A stretch of DNA of 64,000 nt, from NCBI RefSeq assembly GCF_017744675.1, contig NZ_JAGIAV010000008.1, positions 1 through 64,000 of the forward strand, read 5' to 3'. The stretch comes from Flavobacterium sp. Lineage in GTDB: Bacteria; Bacteroidota; Bacteroidia; Flavobacteriales; Flavobacteriaceae. This document shows positions 10,538 to 19,626 of the stretch, in pieces (position 1 is the first letter of the stretch; each line of letters starts with the position of its first letter). The notes under the pieces are model-generated. The model did not search any database. It worked only from the letters and a program-made list of their open reading frames with translations, and was not told where the DNA came from. The translations under genes and the position numbers were made by a program.

Positions 10538-11680
10538 ATGAAAAAAACGGTTTTTTCAATAATTGGTCTAATCTGCTTATTGTCTTCATGTACTTCTGAT
10601 AGAGCAGAAAAGAACATTCATTCAAATGATGAGGGACTGGTTTGCACTTTTGATTTAATTAATACGCAAACCAATGATGTATTTAAACCTGATGCAACAA
10701 TTATTGATAACCCTCGCTGGGAAATAGGCCAAACTATTAAAATCAAATTTTTGGATGGAAATCAAACCGAACAGGAAATCGTAAAAAAATATGCAAATGA
10801 GTGGACCAATTATGCAAATTTGAAGTTTCAATTTGTTCCAAAAGAAGAAGATGCCCATATCCGAATTGCGTTTAATCTTGGCACTCCAGGTGCTTGGTCT
10901 GAATTGGGAGCAAGGCTTTTACTTCCAAGTCCAGCTTATACGACTTATCAAAATACACCATCAATGCGATTAGGGCCAATTTATGACAATGAAAGTTCCA
11001 GAAGAACTATATTACATGAATTCGGACATGCATTGGGTTTAAAGCACGAAATGACAAACCCAAATGCTACAATTAAATGGGATTTCCCTAAAGTATATAG
11101 CTACTATTATGATCTAATGGGTTTATCAAAAGAAGATGTTGACAAACTAATCATTAATAAACCTATTGTAAATAATTATAGTGAATATGATTCTTTTTCA
11201 ATCATGCACTATTACGTACCTGCTTCTCTAACAACAGATGGAAAAGGCGTAAATGAGATGAGTATTTTATCTGAAACTGATAAAAAATCAATAAATCAGT
11301 GGTATCCCTTTCCTATAAAGTCTATTGTAGAATCAGGAGAAAGAATTGATAGAATCTCATGGACACAGCCAAAATCTCCTAATGGCCAATATAAACTAGA
11401 TTTTATAGCAGGCTTTTTATTCATAAGTGACTTAAAAGACAATGAAATTGTTTGGAGTATTGGAAATCCAATCTACCAAAATTCTTCTTGCTTCTTACAA
11501 ACAGATGGAAATATAGTAATAAAGGGCAGTTTTGGTACAGTTCCAGCACTTATAAGAACTATTTGGACTAGCAATACATCTGAATATCCTGGAGCAACAT
11601 TGCATTTACAAGACGATGGCAATCTTCAGTTAATTTATAAGGGAGTTGTGAAATGGTCTTCTAAAATGGGAAAGGTCTAA
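10538..11680 (+). CDS. astacin-type (M12A) zinc metalloprotease with bulb-lectin domain
   Basis: The 380-residue protein begins with a lipoprotein signal (lipobox LLSSC, Cys18). The catalytic domain contains the complete astacin zinc motif HEFGHALGLKHE at residues 160-171 (His160, Glu161, His164, His170) and a Met-turn SIMHYY with Met223. Residues of about 262-380 form a B_lectin-like domain with the repeats FLQTDGNIVIKG and LQDDGNLQLIYKG, which correspond to the QxDxNxVxY mannose-binding signature in relaxed form. It should be an outer-membrane or surface protease that binds glycan or glycoprotein. It is transcribed away from one beta-repeat lipoprotein gene and converges on the other, with its own terminator. 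Confidence 0.85.
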   Translation: MKKTVFSIIGLICLLSSCTSDRAEKNIHSNDEGLVCTFDLINTQTNDVFKPDATIIDNPRWEIGQTIKIKFLDGNQTEQEIVKKYANEWTNYANLKFQFVPKEEDAHIRIAFNLGTPGAWSELGARLLLPSPAYTTYQNTPSMRLGPIYDNESSRRTILHEFGHALGLKHEMTNPNATIKWDFPKVYSYYYDLMGLSKEDVDKLIINKPIVNNYSEYDSFSIMHYYVPASLTTDGKGVNEMSILSETDKKSINQWYPFPIKSIVESGERIDRISWTQPKSPNGQYKLDFIAGFLFISDLKDNEIVWSIGNPIYQNSSCFLQTDGNIVIKGSFGTVPALIRTIWTSNTSEYPGATLHLQDDGNLQLIYKGVVKWSSKMGKV

Positions 11681-11691
11681 AAAAGCAAAAA

Positions 11692-11723
11692 GCCAAATAC
11701 TTACTGTATTGGCCTCTTTTTTT
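11692..11723 (+). terminator. intrinsic terminator of the metalloprotease gene
   Basis: The stem GCCAAATAC / GTATTGGC has one bulged A and a TTACT loop, and a CTC-T7 run follows, 12 nt after the stop codon. Confidence 0.75.
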
Positions 11724-11782
11724 CAGAATAGAGAGTTTCTTTTAATAAATATACTTAACATTCTTTCCTCCTCCATCAAATG

Positions 11783-11818
11783 AAAAAAAACCAGAAACAT
11801 TTGTTTCTGGTTTTTTAT
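11783..11818 (-). terminator. intrinsic terminator of the 11840-12589 lipoprotein gene
   Basis: AAAAAACCAGAAAC and GTTTCTGGTTTTTT form a near-perfect stem with a 3-4 nt loop. The A-run on the plus strand is the T-run for the minus-strand transcript. Confidence 0.8.
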
Positions 11819-11839
11819 AAATAATAACTGGTCTAATTT

Positions 11840-12589
11840 TTAATAAAAATACTCAGTAGTACCTAAACTGTCAGATCCTGTATCAACTTCTTTTGTTGGA
11901 TATCCAGCATCATTGTAAGTAAAAGTGCTTTTTGTCCACAAATTACCATCTGAATTATCTGTTAAAATATTGAACTTAACGCCATTTGCTTCTCCATCGG
12001 CAAATGCAATTTTATCCATCCCTAAAATATTTTTTGTTGGATTATTTTTATCATCGTAAGTATATTTATGATTTGGCGAGTTAGAACTTATAATCTCACT
12101 TACCTCGCCATTTACAAATTTAATTGTAGCTGTTCCCGAAGCAACCGTTTGAGCAACATCACTTCCTGAATACCCTTTTACTGAAATTGTACCATCTGCA
12201 TTATAAGTATATACTTCCTTGTAACCTCTTGCTACCGCTACACCACCTTCATCTTCATATTCAACTCTTAAAAAAGTTGATAGCTTTCCATCATTAGTGT
12301 ATGTAAAAGTATTTATTTGTTCTGATTTTCCATTAGGGAGCTTGTAATCAATTTTTGTAATTAAATCTCCTGTATAAGTATAATGCAGATTAAAAAACCC
12401 CGTATCATCTGTTACACTTACTATTTTGTTACCGTCGTACTTATAATTAACGGTAGCCTTATCGCCATCTGGACTTGTGATGACACTTTTCTTAAGCAAA
12501 ACAAGATCTGACGAATTTGACGAATCATCACTTGAACAAGATGTAAAAACTAGTGCTAAAACACCAAATAAACATAAAATTTTTTTCAT
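11840..12589 (-). CDS. lipoprotein with YD-like beta repeats (second copy)
   Basis: The start is placed at the ATG at 12587-12589, giving a 249-residue protein that begins MKKILCLFGVLALVFTSC, a clean lipoprotein signal; an upstream in-frame ATG would only add 14 polar residues in front of it. The mature part repeats the units NYKYDGNKIVSV, LHYTYTGDLITKID, NTFTYTNDGKLS and VYTYNADGTISV, and ends in TTEYFY, like the protein at 9575-10375. The two proteins are diverged paralogs in layout rather than recent duplicates. Molecular function is unknown. Confidence 0.75.
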   Translation of the reverse strand: MKKILCLFGVLALVFTSCSSDDSSNSSDLVLLKKSVITSPDGDKATVNYKYDGNKIVSVTDDTGFFNLHYTYTGDLITKIDYKLPNGKSEQINTFTYTNDGKLSTFLRVEYEDEGGVAVARGYKEVYTYNADGTISVKGYSGSDVAQTVASGTATIKFVNGEVSEIISSNSPNHKYTYDDKNNPTKNILGMDKIAFADGEANGVKFNILTDNSDGNLWTKSTFTYNDAGYPTKEVDTGSDSLGTTEYFY

Positions 12590-12944
12590 TTTGATTAGGT
12601 TAAATTTGTTATTGGTGCAAACGTAATACAACCCAAATTCAAAACCTTACGGAATTCCACATCCAAAATATTATCTAATTTTAAAAACTTCTTACTACAC
12701 TAATAACAAGTGACATAAATATACCGTAACATTTAAAAAAATCATTTAAAAAAAGAAATACAGTATAAATACCTAGCTACTTTCTTAGTTTTTATTACCT
12801 CGCTAAAAAATTAAACCTTCAAAACTTTAAAAAAAACAATTAAAATTTCACCTGTAAAAAATTTACATTTTTAATAACAAAAACCAATTACACAAACTAA
12901 AACAATTCCTTATTTTTGCATCTTCCATTTTTTTAAATTCTTAT
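12590..12944. promoter_or_regulatory. divergent intergenic region with candidate promoter of the ABC transporter gene
   Basis: This AT-rich stretch separates the lipoprotein gene from the ABC transporter gene. A TATTTTTG box at 12911-12918 fits the TAnnTTTG -7 element and lies 26 nt ahead of the transporter start; no TTG is present at the expected -33 spacing. Nothing else is visible. Confidence 0.45.
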
Positions 12945-14690
12945 ATGAAATTATTATATACTTACATTATCAGACATAAAATGCTATTGTTTTTTGCTTT
13001 GATTATGGCTTCTATCAACATTTGTTTCAGTTTGTCGGATTCAGTAATTACTGGAAAACTTATGCAGGATTGCGGAGTTGGTCTGGCAAAATACAAAGGA
13101 AACGAAATCGGATTTATTAAATCTTTAGCTTTTTGGCTTGTGCTTTCCCTTGGCGCAGCGATGATTTCAAGAATCACCAAAAACTTTCAGGATTATTTTA
13201 CCAATGTTGTCATTCAGCGCACAGGTGCTCAAATGTATACGGACGGAATTAAAAAATCTCTTGATCTTCCGTATGCTGAATTTGAAGATCAGCGAAGCGG
13301 CGAAACTTTGAGTAAACTGACAAAAGTTAGAATTGATTCTGAAAAACTGATTACACTTTCTATTTCTCTAATCTTTCAAACCATCATCGGCTTCATTTTT
13401 GTAATCGTTTATGTGGCAAGAATCGATTTTAGAATTTCGATTATCTTCTTGATTACAGCGCCAATTATTGCTTTGGTTAGTTTGTATCTAGGTAAAAAGA
13501 TTAAAATTGTTTCTAGAAAAATTGTAAATCAGACAAATGCTCTTGCGGGTTCTACAACTGAAAGTTTACGAAACATCGAGTTGGTAAAAAGTCTTGGTTT
13601 AACGTATCAAGAAGAAAAACGTCTGAACTTAAATACTTTTAAAATTCTTCAATTAGAATTAGAGAAAATCCGTTTTATTAGAAGTTTGAGTTTTATTCAA
13701 GGAACAACCGTTCACTTTTTGCGAACTTGTGTTGTTTTTGCGCTTTATTATTTTTTGTTCGGAGGAAAAATTATAGTTGGTGACTTGCTGACAATGGTAT
13801 TCTTCACTTTCTTTATTTTTGGCCCATTACAGGAATTAGGGAACTTTATTATTGCCCTGAATGAAACAAAAGTTTCTATGGAGAATTTCAAACATTTACT
13901 GAATGCCCCAAAAGAGTTCCGTCCAAAGACTCCAAAACATGTTGGAGCGATCCAGAAGCTGCTATTTTCTAATGTTAGTTTTCAACATAAAACAGCTAAG
14001 TTTAAAGCGGTTGAAAATATTAATTTCGAAATCAAACAAGGACAGACTGTTGCTTTTGTTGGTCCGTCGGGATCTGGAAAAACAACTTTAGTAAAACTGT
14101 TGGTTGGATTGTATACTCCTGAAGAAGGAGAGATTTTATATAACGACATCGATTCAACTGAAATTGATTTATTAGACTTAAGAAAACAACTTGGGTTTGT
14201 AACGCAAGATGCTCAATTATTCTCGGGAACCATTCGTGAAAACTTATTGTTTGTTAAGCCAAATGCAACCGACGAAGAATTGTACGATGCCTTAAAAAGA
14301 GCGAGTTGTGATAAACTTTTAAGACGTGCAGAAGACGGTTTAAACACTACAATTGGAGAAGGCGGAATCAAAGTCTCTGGAGGTGAAAAACAGCGTTTAT
14401 CTATTGCTAGAGCCATTTTAAGAAATCCGAATTTATTGATTTTTGACGAAGCAACTTCTGCTTTGGATTCGATTACCGAAGAAGAAATCAACGATACCAT
14501 TAGAAACATCTCAGACAAAAACCGAATTACAGTTTTAATTGCCCACCGATTATCGACTGTAATGCATGCTGATAAAATATTTGTTTTAGAACAAGGTAAA
14601 ATCATCGAACAAGGAAAACACGAAGATTTGATTGTTGAAAAAGGATTGTATTATGCGATGTGGCGCCAGCAGATTGGGGAACGTAAGTGA
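12945..14690 (+). CDS. ABC transporter, fused permease and ATPase (exporter type)
   Basis: The 581-residue half-transporter has an N-terminal six-helix membrane domain (about residues 12-300) and a C-terminal nucleotide-binding domain. Walker A is GPSGSGKTT at about residue 373, the signature is VSGGEKQR at 477-484, Walker B is LLIFDE at 497-502 with the D-loop SALD, and the switch His lies in LIAHRLST. It would act as a homodimer in the inner membrane. The architecture is that of MsbA/MDR-type lipid, drug or peptide exporters; nothing nearby fixes the substrate. It is monocistronic, with the inverted-repeat GxxExxY unit following it on the other strand. Confidence 0.9.
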   Translation: MKLLYTYIIRHKMLLFFALIMASINICFSLSDSVITGKLMQDCGVGLAKYKGNEIGFIKSLAFWLVLSLGAAMISRITKNFQDYFTNVVIQRTGAQMYTDGIKKSLDLPYAEFEDQRSGETLSKLTKVRIDSEKLITLSISLIFQTIIGFIFVIVYVARIDFRISIIFLITAPIIALVSLYLGKKIKIVSRKIVNQTNALAGSTTESLRNIELVKSLGLTYQEEKRLNLNTFKILQLELEKIRFIRSLSFIQGTTVHFLRTCVVFALYYFLFGGKIIVGDLLTMVFFTFFIFGPLQELGNFIIALNETKVSMENFKHLLNAPKEFRPKTPKHVGAIQKLLFSNVSFQHKTAKFKAVENINFEIKQGQTVAFVGPSGSGKTTLVKLLVGLYTPEEGEILYNDIDSTEIDLLDLRKQLGFVTQDAQLFSGTIRENLLFVKPNATDEELYDALKRASCDKLLRRAEDGLNTTIGEGGIKVSGGEKQRLSIARAILRNPNLLIFDEATSALDSITEEEINDTIRNISDKNRITVLIAHRLSTVMHADKIFVLEQGKIIEQGKHEDLIVEKGLYYAMWRQQIGERK

Positions 14691-14710
14691 TTATTCTTCT
14701 TTTTTTAAAA

Positions 14711-14763
14711 TAATCTCGCAAAGACGCAGAGTCGCAAAGTATTTTATGCAGCTTTGCGACTTT
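14711..14763 (+). repeat. left inverted repeat of GxxExxY unit
   Basis: The first 39 nt, from TAATCTCGCAAAGACGC to ATTTTATGC, are exactly complementary to the right copy at 15268-15318; the following TTTGCGACTTTT part also matches after a 3-nt insertion. Each arm also contains its own small hairpin, GTCGCAAAG pairing with CTTTGCGAC. Confidence 0.9.
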
Positions 14764-14786
14764 TTCTTTTACTTACTTTTTAAGTT

Positions 14787-15164
14787 TTATAAGTTTGAAA
14801 CTACTCTTTTTATTCCAAACTTAATTATTGGAACATTGAAATTAATTAGCAAACCTAATTTCATTTTTGTGATTTTGAGATAAGTTAAGACTTGTTTGGC
14901 ATGTACATCTGTAAGTTGTTCAATTGATTTGATTTCTAATATCACTTTATTCTCAACTATCAAATCTGCCCGAAATCCGATATCTAAATTTATTTGATCC
15001 CAAATTACCGGCAATACTTTTTGTCTTTCTACTCTCAGACCTCTTTTCTCCAATTCATGAAATAAGATCGCTTCATAAACAGATTCTAGTAATCCAGGTC
15101 CAAGTTTTACATGTATTTTATAACAAACATCAACTACAACAGCCGAAATTTCATTTTCAGTCAT
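14787..15164 (-). CDS. GxxExxY family protein
   Basis: The 125-residue protein carries the signature GLLESVYE (residues 24-31, the GxxExxY motif). It also has a PD-(D/E)XK-like arrangement, GFRADLIVENKVILEIKS, in which an Asp is followed by ExK, suggesting a nuclease-like fold. No biochemical role is established that I know of. The gene lies alone and is framed by two long inverted repeats about 500 bp apart. Genes of this family occur in several copies in many Bacteroidota genomes, so spread as a small unit is plausible. Confidence 0.85.
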   Translation of the reverse strand: MTENEISAVVVDVCYKIHVKLGPGLLESVYEAILFHELEKRGLRVERQKVLPVIWDQINLDIGFRADLIVENKVILEIKSIEQLTDVHAKQVLTYLKITKMKLGLLINFNVPIIKFGIKRVVSNL

Positions 15165-15217
15165 TTTTAAAAATTAAAGTATAAACTTACAAAATAAAAT
15201 TTTAAAAAATAAAAAAG

Positions 15218-15318
15218 CTTAGCGCCTTCGTGTCTTTGCGAGATTAAAAACACCACGCTTTAAATAAAAAAGTCGCAAAGCATAAAATACTTTGCGACTC
15301 TGCGTCTTTGCGAGATTA
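15218..15318. repeat. right inverted repeat of GxxExxY unit plus half copy
   Basis: The copy at 15268-15318 is the complement of the left repeat at 14711-14763. Upstream of it, TCTTTGCGAGATTAAAAA occurs at 15232-15249 and again at 15304-15321, so a half copy is present as a direct repeat 72 nt away. The unit ends 5 nt before the stop codon of alaS and may serve as its terminator region. Confidence 0.85.
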
Positions 15319-15325
15319 AAAAAAA

Positions 15326-17956
15326 TTATTTCAAGAAATCTTCCGCCTTTGAAAGCGCCTCAGTAATTCCGTCAACATTTTTACCTCCTGCAGTTGCGAA
15401 GAAAGGCTGTCCTCCTCCTCCACCTTGGATGTATTTACCTAATTCGCGAACAACTTGTCCAGCGTTTAAGTTTTTGCTTGCTACAATTTCTTTAGAAACA
15501 TAACATGTTAACATTGGTTTTCCTTCGTGTGCTGTAGCCAAAACGACAAATAAATCGTTGTAAGCATTACCTAACTCATAAGCCAAATCTTTTGCTCCTT
15601 CAGGATTTAAATCTACTTGTTTAGCTAAGAATCGAACGCCGTTGATTTCTTGTAATTCTTTAGCTAAATCAGCCTTCATATTTTTTGCTTTATCTTTCAA
15701 TAAAGTTTCTAATTGTTTTTTCAATTGCGCATTTTCGTCTTGCAATGCTTGAATCGCTTTTACCGGATCTGGAGCATTTTTAAGCACTTCTTTAATTTCT
15801 CCGAAAGAAATTGATTGAGACTCAAAATATTCTTTTGCAGCTTCACTTGTAATTGCTTCAATTCTTCTAATTCCTGCTGCAACAGCTCCTTCAGAAATAA
15901 TTTTAAAGTGCCAGATATCAGATGTATTTGCAACGTGCGTTCCTCCGCATAATTCGACAGAATCTCCGAATTTAATTGTACGAACTAAATCGCCATATTT
16001 TTCTCCAAACAAAGCAATTGCTCCATCTTCAAGAGCCTGATCTTTCGGAATTGCTCTTTTTTCTATTAATGGCAAACTTTCACGAATCCTTGCATTAACA
16101 AAGTTCTCTACTTCTAACAATTCTTCATCTGTAACTTTAGCAAAATGAGAAAAGTCAAAACGCAACGAAGCATTTCTTACCATCGAACCTTTTTGCTCAA
16201 TATGCGTTCCTAAAATCTTACGCAAAGCTTGGTGCAACAAGTGCGTAGCCGAGTGATTTGACGAAGTTTTAGCTCTTTGAATTGCATCAACAACCGCATT
16301 GAAAGTTCCTGTAAGATTCTCTGGCAATGATTTCGCCAAATGTATCGTTTGGTTGTTTTCTTTTTTAGTGTCGATGATATAAATAATATCTCCGTTTTGA
16401 GCTTCCAGATATCCTTTATCTCCAGTTTGTCCTCCGCTTTCTCCATAAAATGGCGTTGCATTGAAAACCAATTGGAAAATTTCTCCATCTTTTGCACTTT
16501 CAACTCTACGGTATTTTGTAATCTTAACTTGTTGTGATAATCTATCATAACCAACAAATTCCTGAATATCATCTTCAATAATTACATTCCAGTCTCCAGC
16601 CGTTACTTTAGAAGCCGCACGAGATCTTTCTTTTTGCAATTGTAATTGTTCTTGGAAACCTTTTTCGTCCAATTTCAATCCTTTTTCTGAAAGAATCAAA
16701 GCTGTTAAATCGATTGGGAATCCGTATGTATCATACAATTCGAAAGCTTTTTTACCATCGATTGTGTCACCAACATTATTTAAAATTACAGCATCCAAAA
16801 GAATCAATCCTTGATCTAATGTTTTAAGGAAAGAGTTTTCTTCTTCACGAATTACATTCGAACAAAGTGCTTTTTGTGTTCTGATTTCTGGGAAAGAATC
16901 TCCCATTTGCTCGCTTAATGTTTCAACCAATTTATAAATAAATGGCTCTTTTGTACCTAAGAAAGTAAAGCCGTAACGAATAGCACGACGCAAAATTCTT
17001 CTGATTACATATCCAGCGCCAGTGTTAGAAGGCAACTGACCGTCTGCAATAGCAAAAGCTACCGCACGAACGTGATCTGCTACAACACGAATCGCAATGT
17101 TTACTTTTTCCTCAGCTTCATTTGATGCTTTTACAGTATATTTAGCTCCAGTAATCGTTTCGATTTCTCTAATTAATGGCATGAAAACATCAGTATCATA
17201 GTTTGATGTTTTTCCTTGCAACGCCATACAAAGACGCTCAAATCCCATTCCGGTATCTACGTGCTGTGCAGGAAGTTTTTCTAGAGAACCATCTGCTTTA
17301 CGGTTGAATTCCATAAATACATTATTCCAGATTTCAACAACTTGCGGGTGATCATTATTCACTAAACTTTTTCCTGGAACTAAAGCTTTTTCTTCTGCAG
17401 AACGTAAATCAACGTGAATTTCAGAACATGGTCCGCACGGTCCTTGATCTCCCATTTCCCAGAAATTGTCTTTTTTATTTCCTAAAATAATTCGGTCTTC
17501 GTCGATTAAAGTTTTCCAGATATCCCAAGCTTCTTGGTCAAACGGAACATTATCTTCTTTACTTCCTTCAAAAACAGAAACGTAAAGATTTTCTTTTGGA
17601 ATTTTATAAACTTCCGTCAATAATTCCCAAGCCCAGTTGATTGCTTCTTTTTTGAAATAGTCACCAAAAGACCAGTTTCCTAACATTTCAAACATCGTGT
17701 GGTGGTACGTATCAATACCAACCTCCTCAAGATCATTATGCTTTCCTGAAACACGAAGACATTTTTGCGTATCGGCTATTCTTGGACTTTTTGGAGTTCC
17801 GTTCCCTAAGAAAAATTCTTTAAACTGGGCCATTCCCGAGTTATTGAACATAAGGGTTGGGTCGTCTTTAAGGACAATAGGAGCTGATGGAACAATGGTA
17901 TGTCCTTTGCTCTCAAAAAAATCTAAAAATTGTTTACGTACGTCTTGTGATTTCAT
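15326..17956 (-). CDS. alaS: alanyl-tRNA synthetase
   Basis: The 876-residue class II synthetase charges tRNA-Ala. The N-terminal catalytic domain begins with IRKQFLDFFES-like sequence (VRKQFLDFFESKGH) and contains GNWSFGDYFK and the motif-2/3 segments. The editing domain has SNHSATHLLHQALR (zinc/His motif) together with CGGTHV. The C-terminal C-Ala domain contains the Gly-rich GGGGGQPFFATAGGK. Length matches the family. It is a single-copy housekeeping gene. A minus-strand TATTTTTG box is present at 18220-18213, about 260 nt upstream of the start, and would give a long leader if used. Confidence 0.98.
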   Translation of the reverse strand: MKSQDVRKQFLDFFESKGHTIVPSAPIVLKDDPTLMFNNSGMAQFKEFFLGNGTPKSPRIADTQKCLRVSGKHNDLEEVGIDTYHHTMFEMLGNWSFGDYFKKEAINWAWELLTEVYKIPKENLYVSVFEGSKEDNVPFDQEAWDIWKTLIDEDRIILGNKKDNFWEMGDQGPCGPCSEIHVDLRSAEEKALVPGKSLVNNDHPQVVEIWNNVFMEFNRKADGSLEKLPAQHVDTGMGFERLCMALQGKTSNYDTDVFMPLIREIETITGAKYTVKASNEAEEKVNIAIRVVADHVRAVAFAIADGQLPSNTGAGYVIRRILRRAIRYGFTFLGTKEPFIYKLVETLSEQMGDSFPEIRTQKALCSNVIREEENSFLKTLDQGLILLDAVILNNVGDTIDGKKAFELYDTYGFPIDLTALILSEKGLKLDEKGFQEQLQLQKERSRAASKVTAGDWNVIIEDDIQEFVGYDRLSQQVKITKYRRVESAKDGEIFQLVFNATPFYGESGGQTGDKGYLEAQNGDIIYIIDTKKENNQTIHLAKSLPENLTGTFNAVVDAIQRAKTSSNHSATHLLHQALRKILGTHIEQKGSMVRNASLRFDFSHFAKVTDEELLEVENFVNARIRESLPLIEKRAIPKDQALEDGAIALFGEKYGDLVRTIKFGDSVELCGGTHVANTSDIWHFKIISEGAVAAGIRRIEAITSEAAKEYFESQSISFGEIKEVLKNAPDPVKAIQALQDENAQLKKQLETLLKDKAKNMKADLAKELQEINGVRFLAKQVDLNPEGAKDLAYELGNAYNDLFVVLATAHEGKPMLTCYVSKEIVASKNLNAGQVVRELGKYIQGGGGGQPFFATAGGKNVDGITEALSKAEDFLK

Positions 17957-18234
17957 ATTTTAATTAGAAAATGTGTCTGTTTTAATGTGTCAATTTGAAA
18001 ATTAGACAATTAGATAATGGTTTCATTTGATCATACGTTAAGTTTTTTAAAATGAACTCAAAAAACTTATTTTTTAAACAATAAATTGTCTATTTTGCGC
18101 ATTATCTAATGATAAAATAGCCCCAATATCTAATCATTAATTCTTGTGAAAAATAACGTCAGACTGGTGAAACATTTTACAATATTCTTCGTCTAAGTTA
18201 TTTTGCAAGCTGCAAAAATAGCGTATTTTAAAAT
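17957..18234. promoter_or_regulatory. divergent intergenic region between alaS and M23 peptidase gene
   Basis: The region contains an imperfect inverted repeat, CAATTAGATAATG near 18007 with CATTATCTAATG near 18099, and the minus-strand candidate -7 box at 18213-18220. No coding sequence is supported. Confidence 0.35.
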
Positions 18235-19212
18235 ATGGCGAAAGTAAAATATTATTACGACTCAGAAAATCTGGCTTATACGAAAATAAAAACCAGAAAA
18301 AGAATAAAAATTGGTTACGCTTTACTGTTTTTATTGGCTTCTGCACTATTTGGATTTCTAATTTTTGTTCTTTTAATCAACACTCCTTATTTCGAAACTC
18401 CAAAAGATCGTTTACAGGCACGCGAAATTGAAAATTTAAAACTGCAATATGCCATTTTAAATAAAAAATTGGATGAAATTGATGAGGTGGCAGATGCCCT
18501 AGAAGAGCGTGACAATAATATTTACCGTGTTTATTTTAACAAAGCCGAAATTCCAGATTCTATAAGAAAAGCAGGTTTTAAAGCTTCTGACAGATATAAA
18601 GTTCTCGAAGGATATAACAATTCGCAATTGGTTTTAAACGCCACAAAAAGAGTGGACAAACTTACAAAGCAATTGGCTATTCAGTCTAAATCTTTAGATG
18701 AGATTTTGAAATTAGCTGGAGCTAAAGAGAATTTGTTATTGGCCATTCCTGCCATTCAGCCAGTTCGAAATGAAAATTTAAAACGTGTCGCGTCAGGTTT
18801 TGGATATCGCATTGATCCTTTCACGAAAGTGCGAAAAATGCATAACGGAATGGATTTTACCGCCAATACAGGCGCTCCAATATATGCAACAGGAGACGGC
18901 GTAGTCGATAGAGCTGACAATACGGCTTCTGGATACGGAAATCATATTGTGATCAGGCATGGTTTTGGATATGAAAGTTTGTATGCACATTTAAGCAAAT
19001 ACAACTGTCGTCCGGGACAGCACGTAAAACGTGGCGATGTTATTGGTTATGTTGGAAGCACTGGAAGATCTGAAGGTCCGCACTGTCATTATGAAGTGCA
19101 TAAAGACGGAAAAGTGGTTAATCCGCTGAATTTTTATTACGGAAATATTTCGGCTGTAGAATATGTGGCGATTTCGCAAATGGCAAACCAAGAAAACCAA
19201 TCATTAGATTAA
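18235..19212 (+). CDS. M23 family metallopeptidase, membrane-anchored
   Basis: The 325-residue protein has one transmembrane helix (about residues 26-48), a coiled-coil-prone periplasmic stalk (residues 55-165) and a C-terminal LytM/M23 domain. The zinc ligands are visible: His203 and Asp207 in HNGMDF, and the HxH pair His283/His285 in GPHCHYE. It should cut peptidoglycan cross-links or act as a cell-wall hydrolase during growth. It is followed after 47 nt by a MerR-type regulator, an arrangement seen in related flavobacteria. Confidence 0.92.
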   Translation: MAKVKYYYDSENLAYTKIKTRKRIKIGYALLFLLASALFGFLIFVLLINTPYFETPKDRLQAREIENLKLQYAILNKKLDEIDEVADALEERDNNIYRVYFNKAEIPDSIRKAGFKASDRYKVLEGYNNSQLVLNATKRVDKLTKQLAIQSKSLDEILKLAGAKENLLLAIPAIQPVRNENLKRVASGFGYRIDPFTKVRKMHNGMDFTANTGAPIYATGDGVVDRADNTASGYGNHIVIRHGFGYESLYAHLSKYNCRPGQHVKRGDVIGYVGSTGRSEGPHCHYEVHKDGKVVNPLNFYYGNISAVEYVAISQMANQENQSLD

Positions 19213-19259
19213 TAGTACAAAAAATACTATTTTTGAAGTAAAATAGAAAAAAACGAACC

Positions 19260-19592
19260 ATGCATATTGAACTTTCTAAAGACAAAAGATATTACAGTAT
19301 TGGCGAAGTGGCCAAAGCTTTTAATGTCAATGCTTCTTTGATACGATTTTGGGACAGCGAATTTGACATTCTAAAACCTAAAAAAAATGCCAAAGGAAAT
19401 AGAATGTTCACACCAGAAGACATTACCAACCTTCAATTGATCTATCACTTGGTAAAAGAAAGAGGATTTACTTTGGAAGGCGCCAAAATACATTTAAAAG
19501 AAGGTCAGAAGAAAACGTTAGATAAATTCGAAATAATACGTAAATTAGAATCGATAAAAACGCAATTGAACGACATTAAAAACGAATTGTAA
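19260..19592 (+). CDS. MerR-type transcriptional regulator
   Basis: The 110-residue protein starts with a winged-helix segment YYSIGEVAKAFNVNASLIRFWDSEF, continues with LKPKKNAKGNRMFTPEDI (the wing and second helix of MerR domains) and ends in a short coiled coil. No Cys-based metal-binding site is visible, so it is not a canonical metal sensor. A TATTTTTG box at 19228-19235 may be a promoter within the gap from the M23 gene. Target genes are unknown. Confidence 0.88.
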   Translation: MHIELSKDKRYYSIGEVAKAFNVNASLIRFWDSEFDILKPKKNAKGNRMFTPEDITNLQLIYHLVKERGFTLEGAKIHLKEGQKKTLDKFEIIRKLESIKTQLNDIKNEL

Positions 19593-19626
19593 TTAAAAAT
19601 TGAAATAAACTTAAATCAAAACAAAT

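Noticed and set aside
13903..14605. Alternative frames inside the ABC transporter gene
   Set aside because: They overlap the intact transporter frame with all ATPase motifs and show no family features.
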